The notes beneath the pieces were generated by a model that was not told the DNA's origin, did no database searches, and worked only from the letters and a program-made list of their open reading frames with translations. From CAZAMB01 sp964486335 (GTDB taxonomy: Bacteria > Planctomycetota > Phycisphaerae > UBA1845): DNA of 61,920 nt. Of the stretch, positions 49,918 to 58,464 are shown in pieces. Each line of letters starts with the position of its first letter. Position 1 is the first letter of the stretch. The DNA lies in assembly GCA_964486335.1 (NCBI GenBank), contig CAZAMB010000020.1, positions 1-61,920 on the forward strand. Direction: 5' to 3'. Position numbers and translations under genes: made by a program.

Positions 49918-51160
49918 AGATCGGCTCCTCCACCTGGGTGCGGAACATCTCCTTCCCCTGGCGGTTGAAGGCAATGACGGTGTCATTGAACATCTCGAAC
50001 TTCTTGCCGTTTTGCTCGACTTCGTAGACTTTCTTGCCCTCTTTCAATTCGTATCGCGCAATGATCTGGTTCGAACGCCGAAACAGCTGCAGGACCGCCA
50101 GCAGTTCGCGATCGGGATGCTGGTACCGCTCCACGGCGTGCTCCACTCCGGGGCCGAACATCTGCTCCAGGTAAGGGAGGGGGACCCAGCGCGGCGGGAT
50201 GTAGTAGCCGTTGGGTTCCGTTCCGAATTGCGGATACAGCGGAAGCGCTACTTTGGCTACGTGGATCAGGTAGTACAGTGGGTTGTAGCGGTCCTCGACC
50301 CACGTGCTGTCTTGGTTGACCTTGACCAGTCCCTGCATGCGCACCTGACCGATGCAGGCGGCCATGCAACGCGTTTCCATCGGCACGCCTCCGGTTTCCG
50401 GATCCAGTCCCTCCACGCGCGGGTAGCAGGCGATGCACTTTTCACTCGTGCGCGTCGTGCCGCGATACAGGGATTTCTTGTAGGGGCACGCTTCGACGCA
50501 CTTGCGATAGCCACGGCATTCGCTTTGATCGATGAGCACGATGCCGTCCTCCGGTCTCTTGTAGATCGCGTTTCGCGGGCAGGCCGCAAGGCAGGCGGGA
50601 TAGGAACAGTGATTGCACAAACGCGCGAGGTAATAGAACCACGCGCGATGCTTTTTGCCGTTGGCCAAGTCCTCGCCCGGCCCGAAGTCCATCGGCTTAC
50701 TGGGCCCTTCTGGCGGAACATCTTCATGAATGTTGGGAAATCGCCATTCCTCGTCGGTCGGGAGATAGCCGAGGACCTGGTTGGGCTGCCCGCCGCGGGA
50801 TACAAACTCGGGAGACTCAAACACGCCGCGCCCAGCAAACTCTCCATACGGCTTGCGCGGATCACCGTTGGGGTGGCCTGTCCACCGCTGACTGCCGGGA
50901 TTCGCTTGTTCCAGAAGATCCAAGACTTTCACGTCCCAGTGCTGCGGGTAGCCGCCGTAGGGCTTGGTCTCGACGTTCGTCCACCACATGTGCTCCTGTC
51001 CTTTGGCGAAGGTCCAGGTGCTCTTGCAGGCCATGGTGCAAGTCTGACAGCCGATGCAGCGGTTGATGTTGATGACGAAGGCGAACTGTTCCTTCGGCGA
51101 CGCCTGCTCGTACGGATAACGCATCGTGCGGCCAAGTTGCCAGTTGTACACGGAAGGCAT
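49883..51160 (-). CDS. nxrB: NxrB-like four-cluster iron-sulfur subunit
   Basis: Electron-transfer beta subunit of the type II DMSO reductase family. Cys motifs in order: C-I-G-C-Q-T-C-T-M-A-C near residue 35; C-N-H-C-S-Y-P-A-C-L-A-A-C-P near 187; C-R-G-Y-R-K-C-V-E-A-C-P near 220; and C-I-A-C near 246 with M-A-A-C-I-G near 270. These support four FeS clusters. The segment K-G-Q-E-H-M-W-W-T-N-V-E-T-K-P-Y-G-G-Y-P and the 425-residue length agree with NxrB of Nitrospira/anammox bacteria and not with the shorter ClrB/SerB/EbdB (about 330-350). There is no signal peptide, so it is probably exported as a passenger of the Tat-targeted alpha subunit. Confidence 0.85.
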   Translation of the reverse strand: MPSVYNWQLGRTMRYPYEQASPKEQFAFVININRCIGCQTCTMACKSTWTFAKGQEHMWWTNVETKPYGGYPQHWDVKVLDLLEQANPGSQRWTGHPNGDPRKPYGEFAGRGVFESPEFVSRGGQPNQVLGYLPTDEEWRFPNIHEDVPPEGPSKPMDFGPGEDLANGKKHRAWFYYLARLCNHCSYPACLAACPRNAIYKRPEDGIVLIDQSECRGYRKCVEACPYKKSLYRGTTRTSEKCIACYPRVEGLDPETGGVPMETRCMAACIGQVRMQGLVKVNQDSTWVEDRYNPLYYLIHVAKVALPLYPQFGTEPNGYYIPPRWVPLPYLEQMFGPGVEHAVERYQHPDRELLAVLQLFRRSNQIIARYELKEGKKVYEVEQNGKKFEMFNDTVIAFNRQGKEMFRTQVEEPIYVRPEKHANSI

Positions 51161-51193
51161 GAGCTTTCCTCCTGAGCGGCGCGGGGCCGCGGA

Positions 51194-51517
51194 TTACCCG
51201 TTCAATACCGTCAAGCTGACCGCCCGATTCTCCTGAGCATGAGCCGGCGCTGCGTCGCGCCGTCCGCCCCAACGATCCAACACCGTCGTCACCAGATCCC
51301 GAATCCGCTCCTTACCGAGCACTTTCGTGGCCATGAACGGACCGGCGTAGCCCCGCGTGTTGAACATGTGCAGAATTCGGTTCGCGTCGAAACCAAGCCG
51401 TGCGTATTCGTCGATGAAACACTCGGCCATCTCCACCATGGCCGCGTCATCGGAGGTTTCCACGAAAACGCCGTGAAGCGTCATTGGGTCGGTTGGATCA
51501 GGATCGTCGTAGGGCAC
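51194..51517 (-). CDS. 107-residue unknown protein between alpha and beta subunit genes
   Basis: A small soluble acidic protein starting five bases after the alpha-subunit stop and ending 33 bases before the beta-subunit start, so it belongs to the same transcript. It reads M-P-Y-D-D-P-D-P-T-D-P-M-T-L-H-G-V-F-V-E-T-S, then M-V-E-M-A-E-C-F-I-D-E-Y-A-R-L-G-F-D and L-H-M-F-N-T-R-G-Y-A-G-P-F-M-A-T-K-V-L-G. The middle looks like two helices around a conserved turn. No signal peptide, metal motif or known domain is recognised. An assembly factor or extra subunit is the most reasonable guess. Confidence 0.75.
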   Translation of the reverse strand: MPYDDPDPTDPMTLHGVFVETSDDAAMVEMAECFIDEYARLGFDANRILHMFNTRGYAGPFMATKVLGKERIRDLVTTVLDRWGGRRDAAPAHAQENRAVSLTVLNG

Positions 51518-51522
51518 GGTAC

Positions 51523-54500
51523 TTACTCCTCGAACAGTTCCTCTTTGCCGGTGCTGTAGCTGCCAACAAATCCCCCGGCGAGATAACGCCGCATGACGTC
51601 GCTTTCGTTTCCCGGCGAGAGCCCCGTCGTCGCCGGCGCCCAGACGCCCTTTCCGCCCAAGCCGCCGTCTTCGGCTTTTACGACTCGTACCAGAGTTTCC
51701 TTCGGTACCGTGTTGATCGCGTGATTGTCCGCTTCGCCGCCGAAAATGAAGCCCATGAACACCTTGGCCTTATGGAAGAGCGTGTCGGTTTGATGCATGG
51801 GCATGTGCCAGTTGCGGGTGACGCTCTGCTGCGAACCGTAGCGCAGGTTGGCCTGATAGCCGTCTTCACAGAGCGCACGGCCGTCCTTCCGCGTTTCATG
51901 GGCCTTGACGCTTTTTTCCGTCGAGATGTACGGCGCGTGCTTCATCATCACCGTGCTGTAGGGGTAGCCGGGGTTGTACACGGCCCGGAGCATGAGCCGG
52001 GCGACTTTGTAGAACGGATCGTCTTCCTTGGCTCCGACGTACGGCCGGTCGGCGGGGTTGGCGTCGACGTACACGTAGTCTCCATCACTGATTCCCAGAT
52101 CCCGTGCCGCCTGCGGATTGATATGGAGCTGATGTTCCCCGACATAAGGCGCTCGGCGATCGATCCGGTGGGGATCGCCGAAACTGCTATCATAGATCAT
52201 GTGCCAATCGACGTTGCTCCAGGACGAATGCACTCGGTGCCGCGTCTTGGGCGTGAGGCAATAAAACTTGAACCCTTTCTCCCAGAGGAAGTTTCGTGTC
52301 TGTTTTACGTCCGGCCACGATTTCTTCACGTTGCGCACGGTGCGCTCGTCCCAATGCTCCGCCGTTAGCGGAATGCCGTAATCGTTGGGACGAACGTAAG
52401 GGTTCGTGGAAACGATGACGTTAGGCAAATAGGGCGTCGCTTCGGGTCCCTCACGATGGACCATAAAGTTCTCGCCATACTCGATGGCTTCGGGAACGTC
52501 CGAATACGCGTGCAGGCGACCCGTATCGGTGTGGAACGGCTCGCTCTCGTGGATCTGCTCCCAGAACGGAATTCTGGGATAAGTGCGGAACAGCATCAGG
52601 GCGCCGCCCGGCGTTCCGTACTTGCCCGCCATGATTTCGTCCAGCTTGTACCCGGCGGTAGTTGTGCAAGTATCCAGCAGGCGCTGAATGTAGACCCCGC
52701 GCTTGCCCTCGTGTTCGAACTTGAAGTAGTCGGCGAAGCGCGAGTCGCCAATCTCCTCGCCGACCGCCTTCGCGATGTTGGCAATGATCCATAGATCGTC
52801 CTTCGTGTCGAAGACAGGCTTGATGCCCCCCTTCCAGATTTGCAGAAAGGGGTTCGAGCACGAGGCGGTGATCTCGAGATCCTCGAACTCGACCCAACTG
52901 TTGGCCGGAAGACCGAAATCGGCGTACTGCACCGATGCGGTCATCACGATGTCCTGCGAGATGATCATCTCGATGTTGGGGTTAACATTCTTGAACATCT
53001 CGTAGCAGTGCTTCGCGTTGTTGAACAGGTTCACGTTCGTAAAGTGCAAGGCCTTGGTGGGCGTCGGCATGTGCGTCTTGCCCGTAAACACTTTCCGGCC
53101 GGCACCGGGTGTCTCGACGATTAACGGTCGATCGCCGTGGTTCCAATAGGCGGGCTCTTCGTCCTTGGTGTAGGCATGCGCGTGCACTTTTTTTCCATGT
53201 GCCGACTCGTCGAGATTGGGCTCAAACGGATCCTCCGCCACCCATCCCTTGAACCCGGGCCCCGTGGCCTTGCTGCCCTGGAACAATGCCGCCTTGTAAT
53301 TGCCCGCCCATCCGAAGACACCCGCGCCGGGCTTGCCGATGTTGCCGGTGAGCATCACGGGCAGATACGCCGCGCGATTGGCCTCCGTGGCGTGAAACCA
53401 ATGATTGATTCCTTCACCCTGATGGATGGCCACCGGTCCTTTGTTCTCCGTCGTTTCCCAGATGTCCCGGGCGAGCCGCTCGATCAGCCCCTTGGGTGAG
53501 TGCGTAATCTCCGCGACTGTATCGAGGTCGTAATCCTTCAGATGAGTCTTGTAGAGAGACCAGAGGGTTTGTACTTCGACTTCGGACCCGTCAACCAGTT
53601 TGACTTTCCAAGTGCCTTCCAGCGCAGGTTCGATTCCCTTAGCGCGCATTCGCTGGCCTACATCGTCACGGGTGAGCGCCACAGCCTTGTCACTCCGCGC
53701 GTCCCACACGACGCGGTCGCCGATCTTGGCGTACTGCTCGTCGGTGAGGCCTTGAACTTTGAAGCTTGCGCCATCCTTGACGAGTCCCGGCTGGTAGCCG
53801 GGAATGACTTCTTGGGCGCGAAGCCGGGCGAGGTTATCGGTTCGGACCAGGAGCGGAAAGTCGGTGAACTGCTTGATAAAGCTTTCGTCGTACCATTTGT
53901 TGTCGATCATGATCCGGGTCACGCCCAGCCACAGCGCGGCATCGGTCTCAGGCCGGATCGGAATCCAATAATCTGATTTGGTGCTGGGCGCTCCATATTC
54001 AGGGGCGATCACCACAATGCGACCGCCGCGCTCCATGCACTCGATGAACCAGTGCGAATCCGGCAACTTGTTTTCCACCAGATTCTTACCGTTCATGATG
54101 ATGAGCTTGCTGAACCGCAGGTCGTTGAAATCGCAGTCAGGGTTCTGCAATCCATGCACCCACGGCGCGCCCGGCGTCTGATCTCCATGCCACGTGTAGT
54201 TGCTCCAGTTCCGGCCAGCGAGGGCCTTGTCCTTGTCCACCTTTCGAATGTGAACATCAAGCAGCGCCATCGAGTTGTTCAGGCGATAGAGGCCGTACTT
54301 GCCCATGACGCCCAGCAGACCCATTCCGCCTCTCATCTTGAACGTCCGTGTGCCCGCGCCGCCTGTTTCGGCGATCATCTCTTCGGGATAACCCTGCTCC
54401 CGCAGAAGCTTGGATCCGGCGTCGCCGCTGTAACGTTTTCCGATGGCGACGTAGCCTTTGGCGATGTAATGAAGCGCGCTGTCCCAATCGATTTTGAGAT

Positions 54501-55014
54501 GAACGTCCGTCCCACGGCTGTCGAATTTGTATTTGGCCTTGGTTTCCGGCGTCAGCTCTGGAAAGCCTGCATCCGCCCATTCTTTCCAGCCCTTGCGAAT
54601 GATCGGGTGTTTCAAGCGATAGGGACCGTAGACAATCCGGTGAAACGTGTATCCTTTAGCGCACTGACGCGGATTCCAGTTGGCCGTCGCCTTGTTACCG
54701 TAAATGTCGGAATAATCCTGGTAGTTGTACTGCGTCCCCATCCGGGTGATCACGCCATTGCGCGTATAAGCCATCACCCGGCAGGCGTGCGTGTCATTGG
54801 GCGAACACACCCAGGCGAAGCTGCCGTCGTAGCTGTACTGATCGCGGTAGATCTTCTCCCAACCGCGAGCAGGATAATGGGCCAGCGGGTTGACGATGTC
54901 CGGCCGAAAGGCCAGCAGTCGTAGCGGCCTTCCCAAAACGGTCGAGGTCCCGAGCAGAATACCGCCGGTTTGCAGAAACTCTCGCCGCGTCGTGCCATGT
55001 GGTAGTGCGTCCAT
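51523..55014 (-). CDS. nxrA: NxrA/NarG-like molybdopterin catalytic subunit with Tat signal
   Basis: The 1163-residue catalytic subunit has a twin-arginine signal, T-T-R-R-E-F-L-Q-T-G-G-I-L-L-G-T near residue 8. An FeS site follows (W-V-C-S-P-N-D-T-H-A-C-R near residue 65 with a later Q-C-A-K-G). The molybdopterin body has W-D-S-A-L-H-Y-I-A-K-G, a probable Mo-ligand Asp in M-A-L-L-D-V-H-I-R-K, D-Y-W-I-P-I-R-P-E-T-D-A-A-L-W-L-G and a C-terminal cofactor domain (H-I-N-P-Q-A-A-R-D-L-G-I-S-D-G-D-Y-V). Size and the C-x-P-N-D-T-H-x-C-R motif fit periplasmic NxrA of Nitrospira/anammox type. Substrate may instead be nitrate, chlorate, selenate or a hydrocarbon. AGGGA precedes ATG 55014. Confidence 0.82.
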   Translation of the reverse strand: MDALPHGTTRREFLQTGGILLGTSTVLGRPLRLLAFRPDIVNPLAHYPARGWEKIYRDQYSYDGSFAWVCSPNDTHACRVMAYTRNGVITRMGTQYNYQDYSDIYGNKATANWNPRQCAKGYTFHRIVYGPYRLKHPIIRKGWKEWADAGFPELTPETKAKYKFDSRGTDVHLKIDWDSALHYIAKGYVAIGKRYSGDAGSKLLREQGYPEEMIAETGGAGTRTFKMRGGMGLLGVMGKYGLYRLNNSMALLDVHIRKVDKDKALAGRNWSNYTWHGDQTPGAPWVHGLQNPDCDFNDLRFSKLIIMNGKNLVENKLPDSHWFIECMERGGRIVVIAPEYGAPSTKSDYWIPIRPETDAALWLGVTRIMIDNKWYDESFIKQFTDFPLLVRTDNLARLRAQEVIPGYQPGLVKDGASFKVQGLTDEQYAKIGDRVVWDARSDKAVALTRDDVGQRMRAKGIEPALEGTWKVKLVDGSEVEVQTLWSLYKTHLKDYDLDTVAEITHSPKGLIERLARDIWETTENKGPVAIHQGEGINHWFHATEANRAAYLPVMLTGNIGKPGAGVFGWAGNYKAALFQGSKATGPGFKGWVAEDPFEPNLDESAHGKKVHAHAYTKDEEPAYWNHGDRPLIVETPGAGRKVFTGKTHMPTPTKALHFTNVNLFNNAKHCYEMFKNVNPNIEMIISQDIVMTASVQYADFGLPANSWVEFEDLEITASCSNPFLQIWKGGIKPVFDTKDDLWIIANIAKAVGEEIGDSRFADYFKFEHEGKRGVYIQRLLDTCTTTAGYKLDEIMAGKYGTPGGALMLFRTYPRIPFWEQIHESEPFHTDTGRLHAYSDVPEAIEYGENFMVHREGPEATPYLPNVIVSTNPYVRPNDYGIPLTAEHWDERTVRNVKKSWPDVKQTRNFLWEKGFKFYCLTPKTRHRVHSSWSNVDWHMIYDSSFGDPHRIDRRAPYVGEHQLHINPQAARDLGISDGDYVYVDANPADRPYVGAKEDDPFYKVARLMLRAVYNPGYPYSTVMMKHAPYISTEKSVKAHETRKDGRALCEDGYQANLRYGSQQSVTRNWHMPMHQTDTLFHKAKVFMGFIFGGEADNHAINTVPKETLVRVVKAEDGGLGGKGVWAPATTGLSPGNESDVMRRYLAGGFVGSYSTGKEELFEE

Positions 55015-55024
55015 GTTCGTTCCC

Positions 55025-56818
55025 TTATTCGATGACCAGCTTTTGCCAGATGCTGATGTTTTTCTTGCCGTCGCGGTCTCCCGCACTTCCGTCCCAGAGC
55101 GCGAAGGAAACCGGCAGATAGTCGCCCGACCTGAACGCACGTTCATCCTGTCCACCCTGCGCGCAGTCGTGCGGAACGGGCATGGAGCGCTGCATCTGTA
55201 CGTACCACACCCCGCGCTCATAGACGGCCTTGCCCTGCACAACCTGAACATCGGCCGGCTTGCCCGCGAGAGTGCCCGGACCGCGCGCAGTGAGGCATTC
55301 AACGGGTGTAGTCAATCGTGGATTTGCAACGAGATTCCCCGCGCCCCACGCGGTAATGAACTCAGGCGAGTGCTTGGTGACGGTCTCATGTGGCCACTCC
55401 GTGACCGACATGTCCACGAGCCTGTAATCCTGCTCCGGATACATGTCCACAGCTCGATTGGGAAAGGCAGCGTCAACGTCCTGATACCCCGCGTCGATGT
55501 TTTTCTGGCGATCGGCCTTCCACATCCAGATATTTACGCCCCCGTGCTCGCTCGCATCGCCCATGTAGAAGGGCGGATCACTGGAGAGTGCGAACTGAAC
55601 AGCCACCGCGTCGCGAAATTCGTCCTGCCGAACGGCTCGCTCGTCTGCGCTCGGATCCAGCCAGGAGAATCGTAGCGCCAGTTCCTTGCCGTTGTGAACG
55701 GCCTGAACCACCAGACCTTCGATGCGGTCTTCCGTCCACCAAAGCGGCATCAGTCCCACGTACAAAGGCCGGCCTTGATCCCAAGCGGCATCCTTCGGTC
55801 CACTGGGCAAGTCTCCGAGCACGTTCGGCGCAACGAGGGTGCCCTGCTGCAACTGCGCCCTTTGCTGAGCGCCGACTTTCGCAAGCGACTGAACATAGTG
55901 AATCAGATCCCAGACCTCGTCGTCCTTGTAGACGCCCTCCGAAGCCGGCATCGGCGTACCTTTGATCCCTTTCACGATGCGCGCGTAGAGCTGGTGCCCC
56001 TCGCTTCCCCCCTTGAAGATTCCGTTTACGAAGGAACGCGGAGGGACCGGATAGCCTTCGTTGTCAAACTTCACGGCGTCGGCCACGGGTTGCCCGTCTA
56101 CGCCGTGACAACTGGCACATGCTTCCAGATAGATACGCCTTCCGCGGAACCAACGCAGATCATCGAAGGGTGGCTCCGGCGGGACGCTTAGCGCAGGACC
56201 CGGCTGCGTTTTCCTGGTGATCCAATCCGCGGCTTCATCCGCCGAGCTCGTGGTCCTGGCGGACTCCGCCGTCACAGCGATCAGGTGGAGGTCTTTCACG
56301 TACTTCGCCAGTGCGTGCAGATCGGCGGAGGGCAGATGTCCCCACGGCGGCATTGCCGATCCGGGCATCCCGCGACTGATTGTGCGGACGATATCCTCTT
56401 CTGTCGGAATCTGATTCTGCGTCGTGGCGAGTTTGAAGTTTCCCCGCTGAAAGTCGCGCGGCCGCGGATTCATCAGGTAGGCGAACTTCCCGGCTCCGTC
56501 GCCCTGGTCGCCGTGGCAAATCGCGCATTGCTTCGCGAACAGCGTCTGCCCTCTCGCCAGGACCGGATCGCTGTGGCGGCCGTGAGGCAGATTCAGTTCC
56601 TTGGGGGACTTTGAGGGCGGCGTCGGCTGAGCCTGAGCCGCAGCGCCTTCCTGCTTCGCTCCGCGTGCAGGGGCGTTCGGTTCGTGCGAAACGACGTTAG
56701 ATCCTCCAACATCTGATTGTCCCCTCACCGCCGACATCGCACACGCCGCCAAGATCAGGCTGCCGCCAACGTACGCGACGAACAACTTCCATTGTTTTGA
56801 CAATAAGTGCTGCGACAT
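55025..56818 (-). CDS. Fused subunit: two cytochrome c domains plus heme-b (EbdC/NxrC-like) domain, lipoprotein-like
   Basis: A 597-residue exported protein. The N-terminus S-L-I-L-A-A-C-A-M-S has a lipobox (L-A-A-C), so it may be membrane-tethered outside the cell membrane. A Pro/Ala linker (about 45-75) leads to cytochrome c domain 1 (Q-C-A-I-C-H-G near residue 97, axial Met in G-M-P-G-S-A-M-P-P-W-G) and domain 2 (A-C-A-S-C-H-G near 235, G-T-P-M-P-A-S-E-G). The C-terminal 260 residues resemble the heme-b gamma subunit of ethylbenzene dehydrogenase/NxrC (Y-V-G-L-M-P-L-W-W-T-E-D; L-R-F-S-W-L-D-P-S-A-D; P-F-Y-M-G-D; N-I-S-I-W-Q-K). AGGAG lies seven bases before the ATG, nine bases after the regulator stop. 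It would pass electrons between the FeS subunit and a periplasmic carrier. Confidence 0.8.
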   Translation of the reverse strand: MSQHLLSKQWKLFVAYVGGSLILAACAMSAVRGQSDVGGSNVVSHEPNAPARGAKQEGAAAQAQPTPPSKSPKELNLPHGRHSDPVLARGQTLFAKQCAICHGDQGDGAGKFAYLMNPRPRDFQRGNFKLATTQNQIPTEEDIVRTISRGMPGSAMPPWGHLPSADLHALAKYVKDLHLIAVTAESARTTSSADEAADWITRKTQPGPALSVPPEPPFDDLRWFRGRRIYLEACASCHGVDGQPVADAVKFDNEGYPVPPRSFVNGIFKGGSEGHQLYARIVKGIKGTPMPASEGVYKDDEVWDLIHYVQSLAKVGAQQRAQLQQGTLVAPNVLGDLPSGPKDAAWDQGRPLYVGLMPLWWTEDRIEGLVVQAVHNGKELALRFSWLDPSADERAVRQDEFRDAVAVQFALSSDPPFYMGDASEHGGVNIWMWKADRQKNIDAGYQDVDAAFPNRAVDMYPEQDYRLVDMSVTEWPHETVTKHSPEFITAWGAGNLVANPRLTTPVECLTARGPGTLAGKPADVQVVQGKAVYERGVWYVQMQRSMPVPHDCAQGGQDERAFRSGDYLPVSFALWDGSAGDRDGKKNISIWQKLVIE

Positions 56819-56827
56819 TGCTCGCTC

Positions 56828-57259
56828 CTAAACCTTCGCCTTCTTCCGACCGTTCGAAGCCTTTGCCGCCACATCCTGGAGTGTCGACTCCTCGAGAAAC
56901 CGCGTGAACGCCGAGTTCACTTCCTTCCACCGCTCGTGCGCCGAGCAAGGATCCACGTCGCTGCAAATTCGGTTTCCGAACGGGCACGACTTGCGGTTTG
57001 CGTTCATGGGTTCAAAGCGAGCGATGATTTGCGAAAGGGAGACGGACTTGGCCGGGCAAGTCATTTGGAAGCCGCCGCTCTTGCCCCGCGTTCCCTCCAG
57101 CAGACCCGCACGAACCAGATCGGCCAGGATAGCTGAAAGGTACTTCCGAGGGACGCCCGCAGCCTCGGCAATTCGGGGACCCGGAATCGGGCAAGTGTCG
57201 GTATTCCGGGCCAGATAGACCATCGCGCGTAACGCGTATTCACCAGTGATCGAGAGCAT
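56828..57259 (-). CDS. Rrf2-family regulator with FeS-type Cys triad
   Basis: The 143-residue DNA-binding protein begins M-L-S-I-T-G-E-Y-A-L-R-A-M-V-Y-L-A, and has the winged helix with I-P-G-P-R-I-A-E-A-A-G-V-P-R-K-Y-L-S-A-I-L-A-D-L, L-L-E-G-T-R-G-K-S-G-G-F and S-L-S-Q-I-I-A-R-F-E-P. The Cys triad C-P-F-G-N-R-I-C-S-D-V-D-P-C (C-x6-C-x5-C) is like the cluster ligands of NsrR/IscR/RsrR-type sensors. ATG 57259 matches the family start; ATG 57280 is the alternative. It is the first gene of the molybdoenzyme operon and may sense nitric oxide, oxygen or FeS status; the signal is inference. Confidence 0.9.
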   Translation of the reverse strand: MLSITGEYALRAMVYLARNTDTCPIPGPRIAEAAGVPRKYLSAILADLVRAGLLEGTRGKSGGFQMTCPAKSVSLSQIIARFEPMNANRKSCPFGNRICSDVDPCSAHERWKEVNSAFTRFLEESTLQDVAAKASNGRKKAKV

Positions 57260-57296
57260 GAGCAATATTCCGCGGCCCATGAGCCACTTAACTATA

Positions 57297-57324
57297 AAGA
57301 TATATCTATATCGTCTATTGTCAA
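57297..57324 (-). promoter_or_regulatory. Operon promoter with palindromic operator over the -10 box
   Basis: On the minus strand TTGACA (57324-57319), a 16-base spacer and TATCTT (57302-57297) form a promoter about 38 bases ahead of the regulator start. The perfect 10-bp palindrome AGATATATCT (57298-57307), extended by partly matching A/T arms, covers the -10 box, so a bound dimer would block transcription. The Rrf2 protein is the natural candidate. Confidence 0.55.
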
Positions 57325-58360
57325 GCCGATATTCGCGGCTTTTTTTTGATTGCCGTTGCCTCTAAGAATGCCAGGCAAGTGCCACGGCGAGGTCCAGACT
57401 CCGGATTCGGACTGCCTGCCCGCCGGCCGTCACATTCTCGAAGCACCCATGTGGGCTACTTCGTCGAACGATGTAGGATGCTCAGATAGAGGATGGGGAT
57501 ACGGCGGCAACGCCTGCGAGGTCAACCACGACGACCTTTGGCGCGAAAGGACGAGATCGACGATCGGAACTCCGGCCGGCAGGCAAGTTCCAACGGGCGT
57601 CCTGCGGGCCCATTCTCGACCGCGCGCGGTCCCGCCGACCTCATCGCCGACCGAACCACGGCGAGAGACGAAAAGGCAAGAGGATTGCGCGTGCAACCTC
57701 ATTGACAAAGCGCGGGCTTTTATAGAAGAGCCGCGAGGGCCTGCCCGTGACGCGATGCGTCAAAGGTGAGGGAGCTATTCGTCTCCCGCCGCACGACCAG
57801 GAACCGCTTGCTGACGCGCGGCCGCGGTATGCGTGGTTCGGCCAAAACGAAACCGGTACCCGACAGACCTCCCCTGGTAAGACGCGTGACTCTCGCTTCG
57901 TGCCCGTCGCATCTGGGCCCGCTATTGTTCGGGTCACATCGGATTTCGCGTCTCCGGGCCCGCTCGTCCGCCCAGCGTTCGCCTCATACGCGGCTCGTGC
58001 TCCACGGGTCGAAGATTCGCCAGCCGCTTCCTTCTCGCAAAGACTTGCGACCCTACCGTTGCGGCACAGCCAGGCCAAGCTGCGACCGGGACACTTAGGA
58101 GTCTGTGTTGAAACTGCAGCGTCGCCCTTTGTGGGCGGCGTCAACCGCGTTTGAGCGCCAGCCATGAGGCATCACGCTACATTGGTTAACTGCGATCGGT
58201 GTTTCGCCGCGGACTGCTATTGCTGATAACGATCAAATGTACCGTCACCCCGTGTGAATGACGCCATTCCGGATTCTTCGGGGACAAGCCTCGCCACTTG
58301 ATCGTTACATGCTCTCGCGGACTCCCACCTCCGAGTCGCGCGCCAAGCCCAGAGTGCACC
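57325..58360. other. Gene-free stretch of about 1 kb
   Basis: Several open frames exist on both strands (for example 57641-58165 minus, 57747-58154 plus), but all are Arg/Pro/Ser-rich, lack ribosome binding sites and show no recognisable domain. The middle part (57700-58140) is GC-rich with no clear repeat. It may be a decayed element or hold an unrecognised RNA. I see no tRNA, CRISPR or IS ends. Confidence 0.4.
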
Positions 58361-58399
58361 AATAAAAACGAGCGGCGTATGGCTTACGCCATACGCCGC
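58361..58399 (-). terminator. Rho-independent terminator of the dockerin-type protein gene
   Basis: On the minus strand the 12-bp perfect stem GCGGCGTATGGC/GCCATACGCCGC (58399-58388 with 58383-58372, loop of four) is followed by TCGTTTTTATT. It lies about 65 bases after the stop codon of the large surface-protein gene. Confidence 0.85.
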
Positions 58400-58464
58400 C
58401 CTTGGCTTTCCTATCGGAAGGGCAAACCCCTCCGATCAGTTAGCGTGTCACAACCGGCAATTGC

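Noticed and set aside
49898..51175. 425-codon plus-strand frame opposite the FeS subunit
   Set aside because: Exact antisense of the NxrB-like gene; no recognisable domain.
57702..57726. TTGACA ... TATAGA promoter-like pair
   Set aside because: The spacer is only 13 bases, too short for a sigma-70-type promoter, and no gene follows.
57350..57769. 139-codon plus-strand frame after the Rrf2 promoter
   Set aside because: No ribosome binding site, no domain, and composition like random GC-rich sequence.
57641..58165. 174-codon minus-strand frame in the gene-free tract
   Set aside because: Low-complexity Arg/Ser/Gly content, no ribosome binding site, and competing frames on the opposite strand of similar quality.
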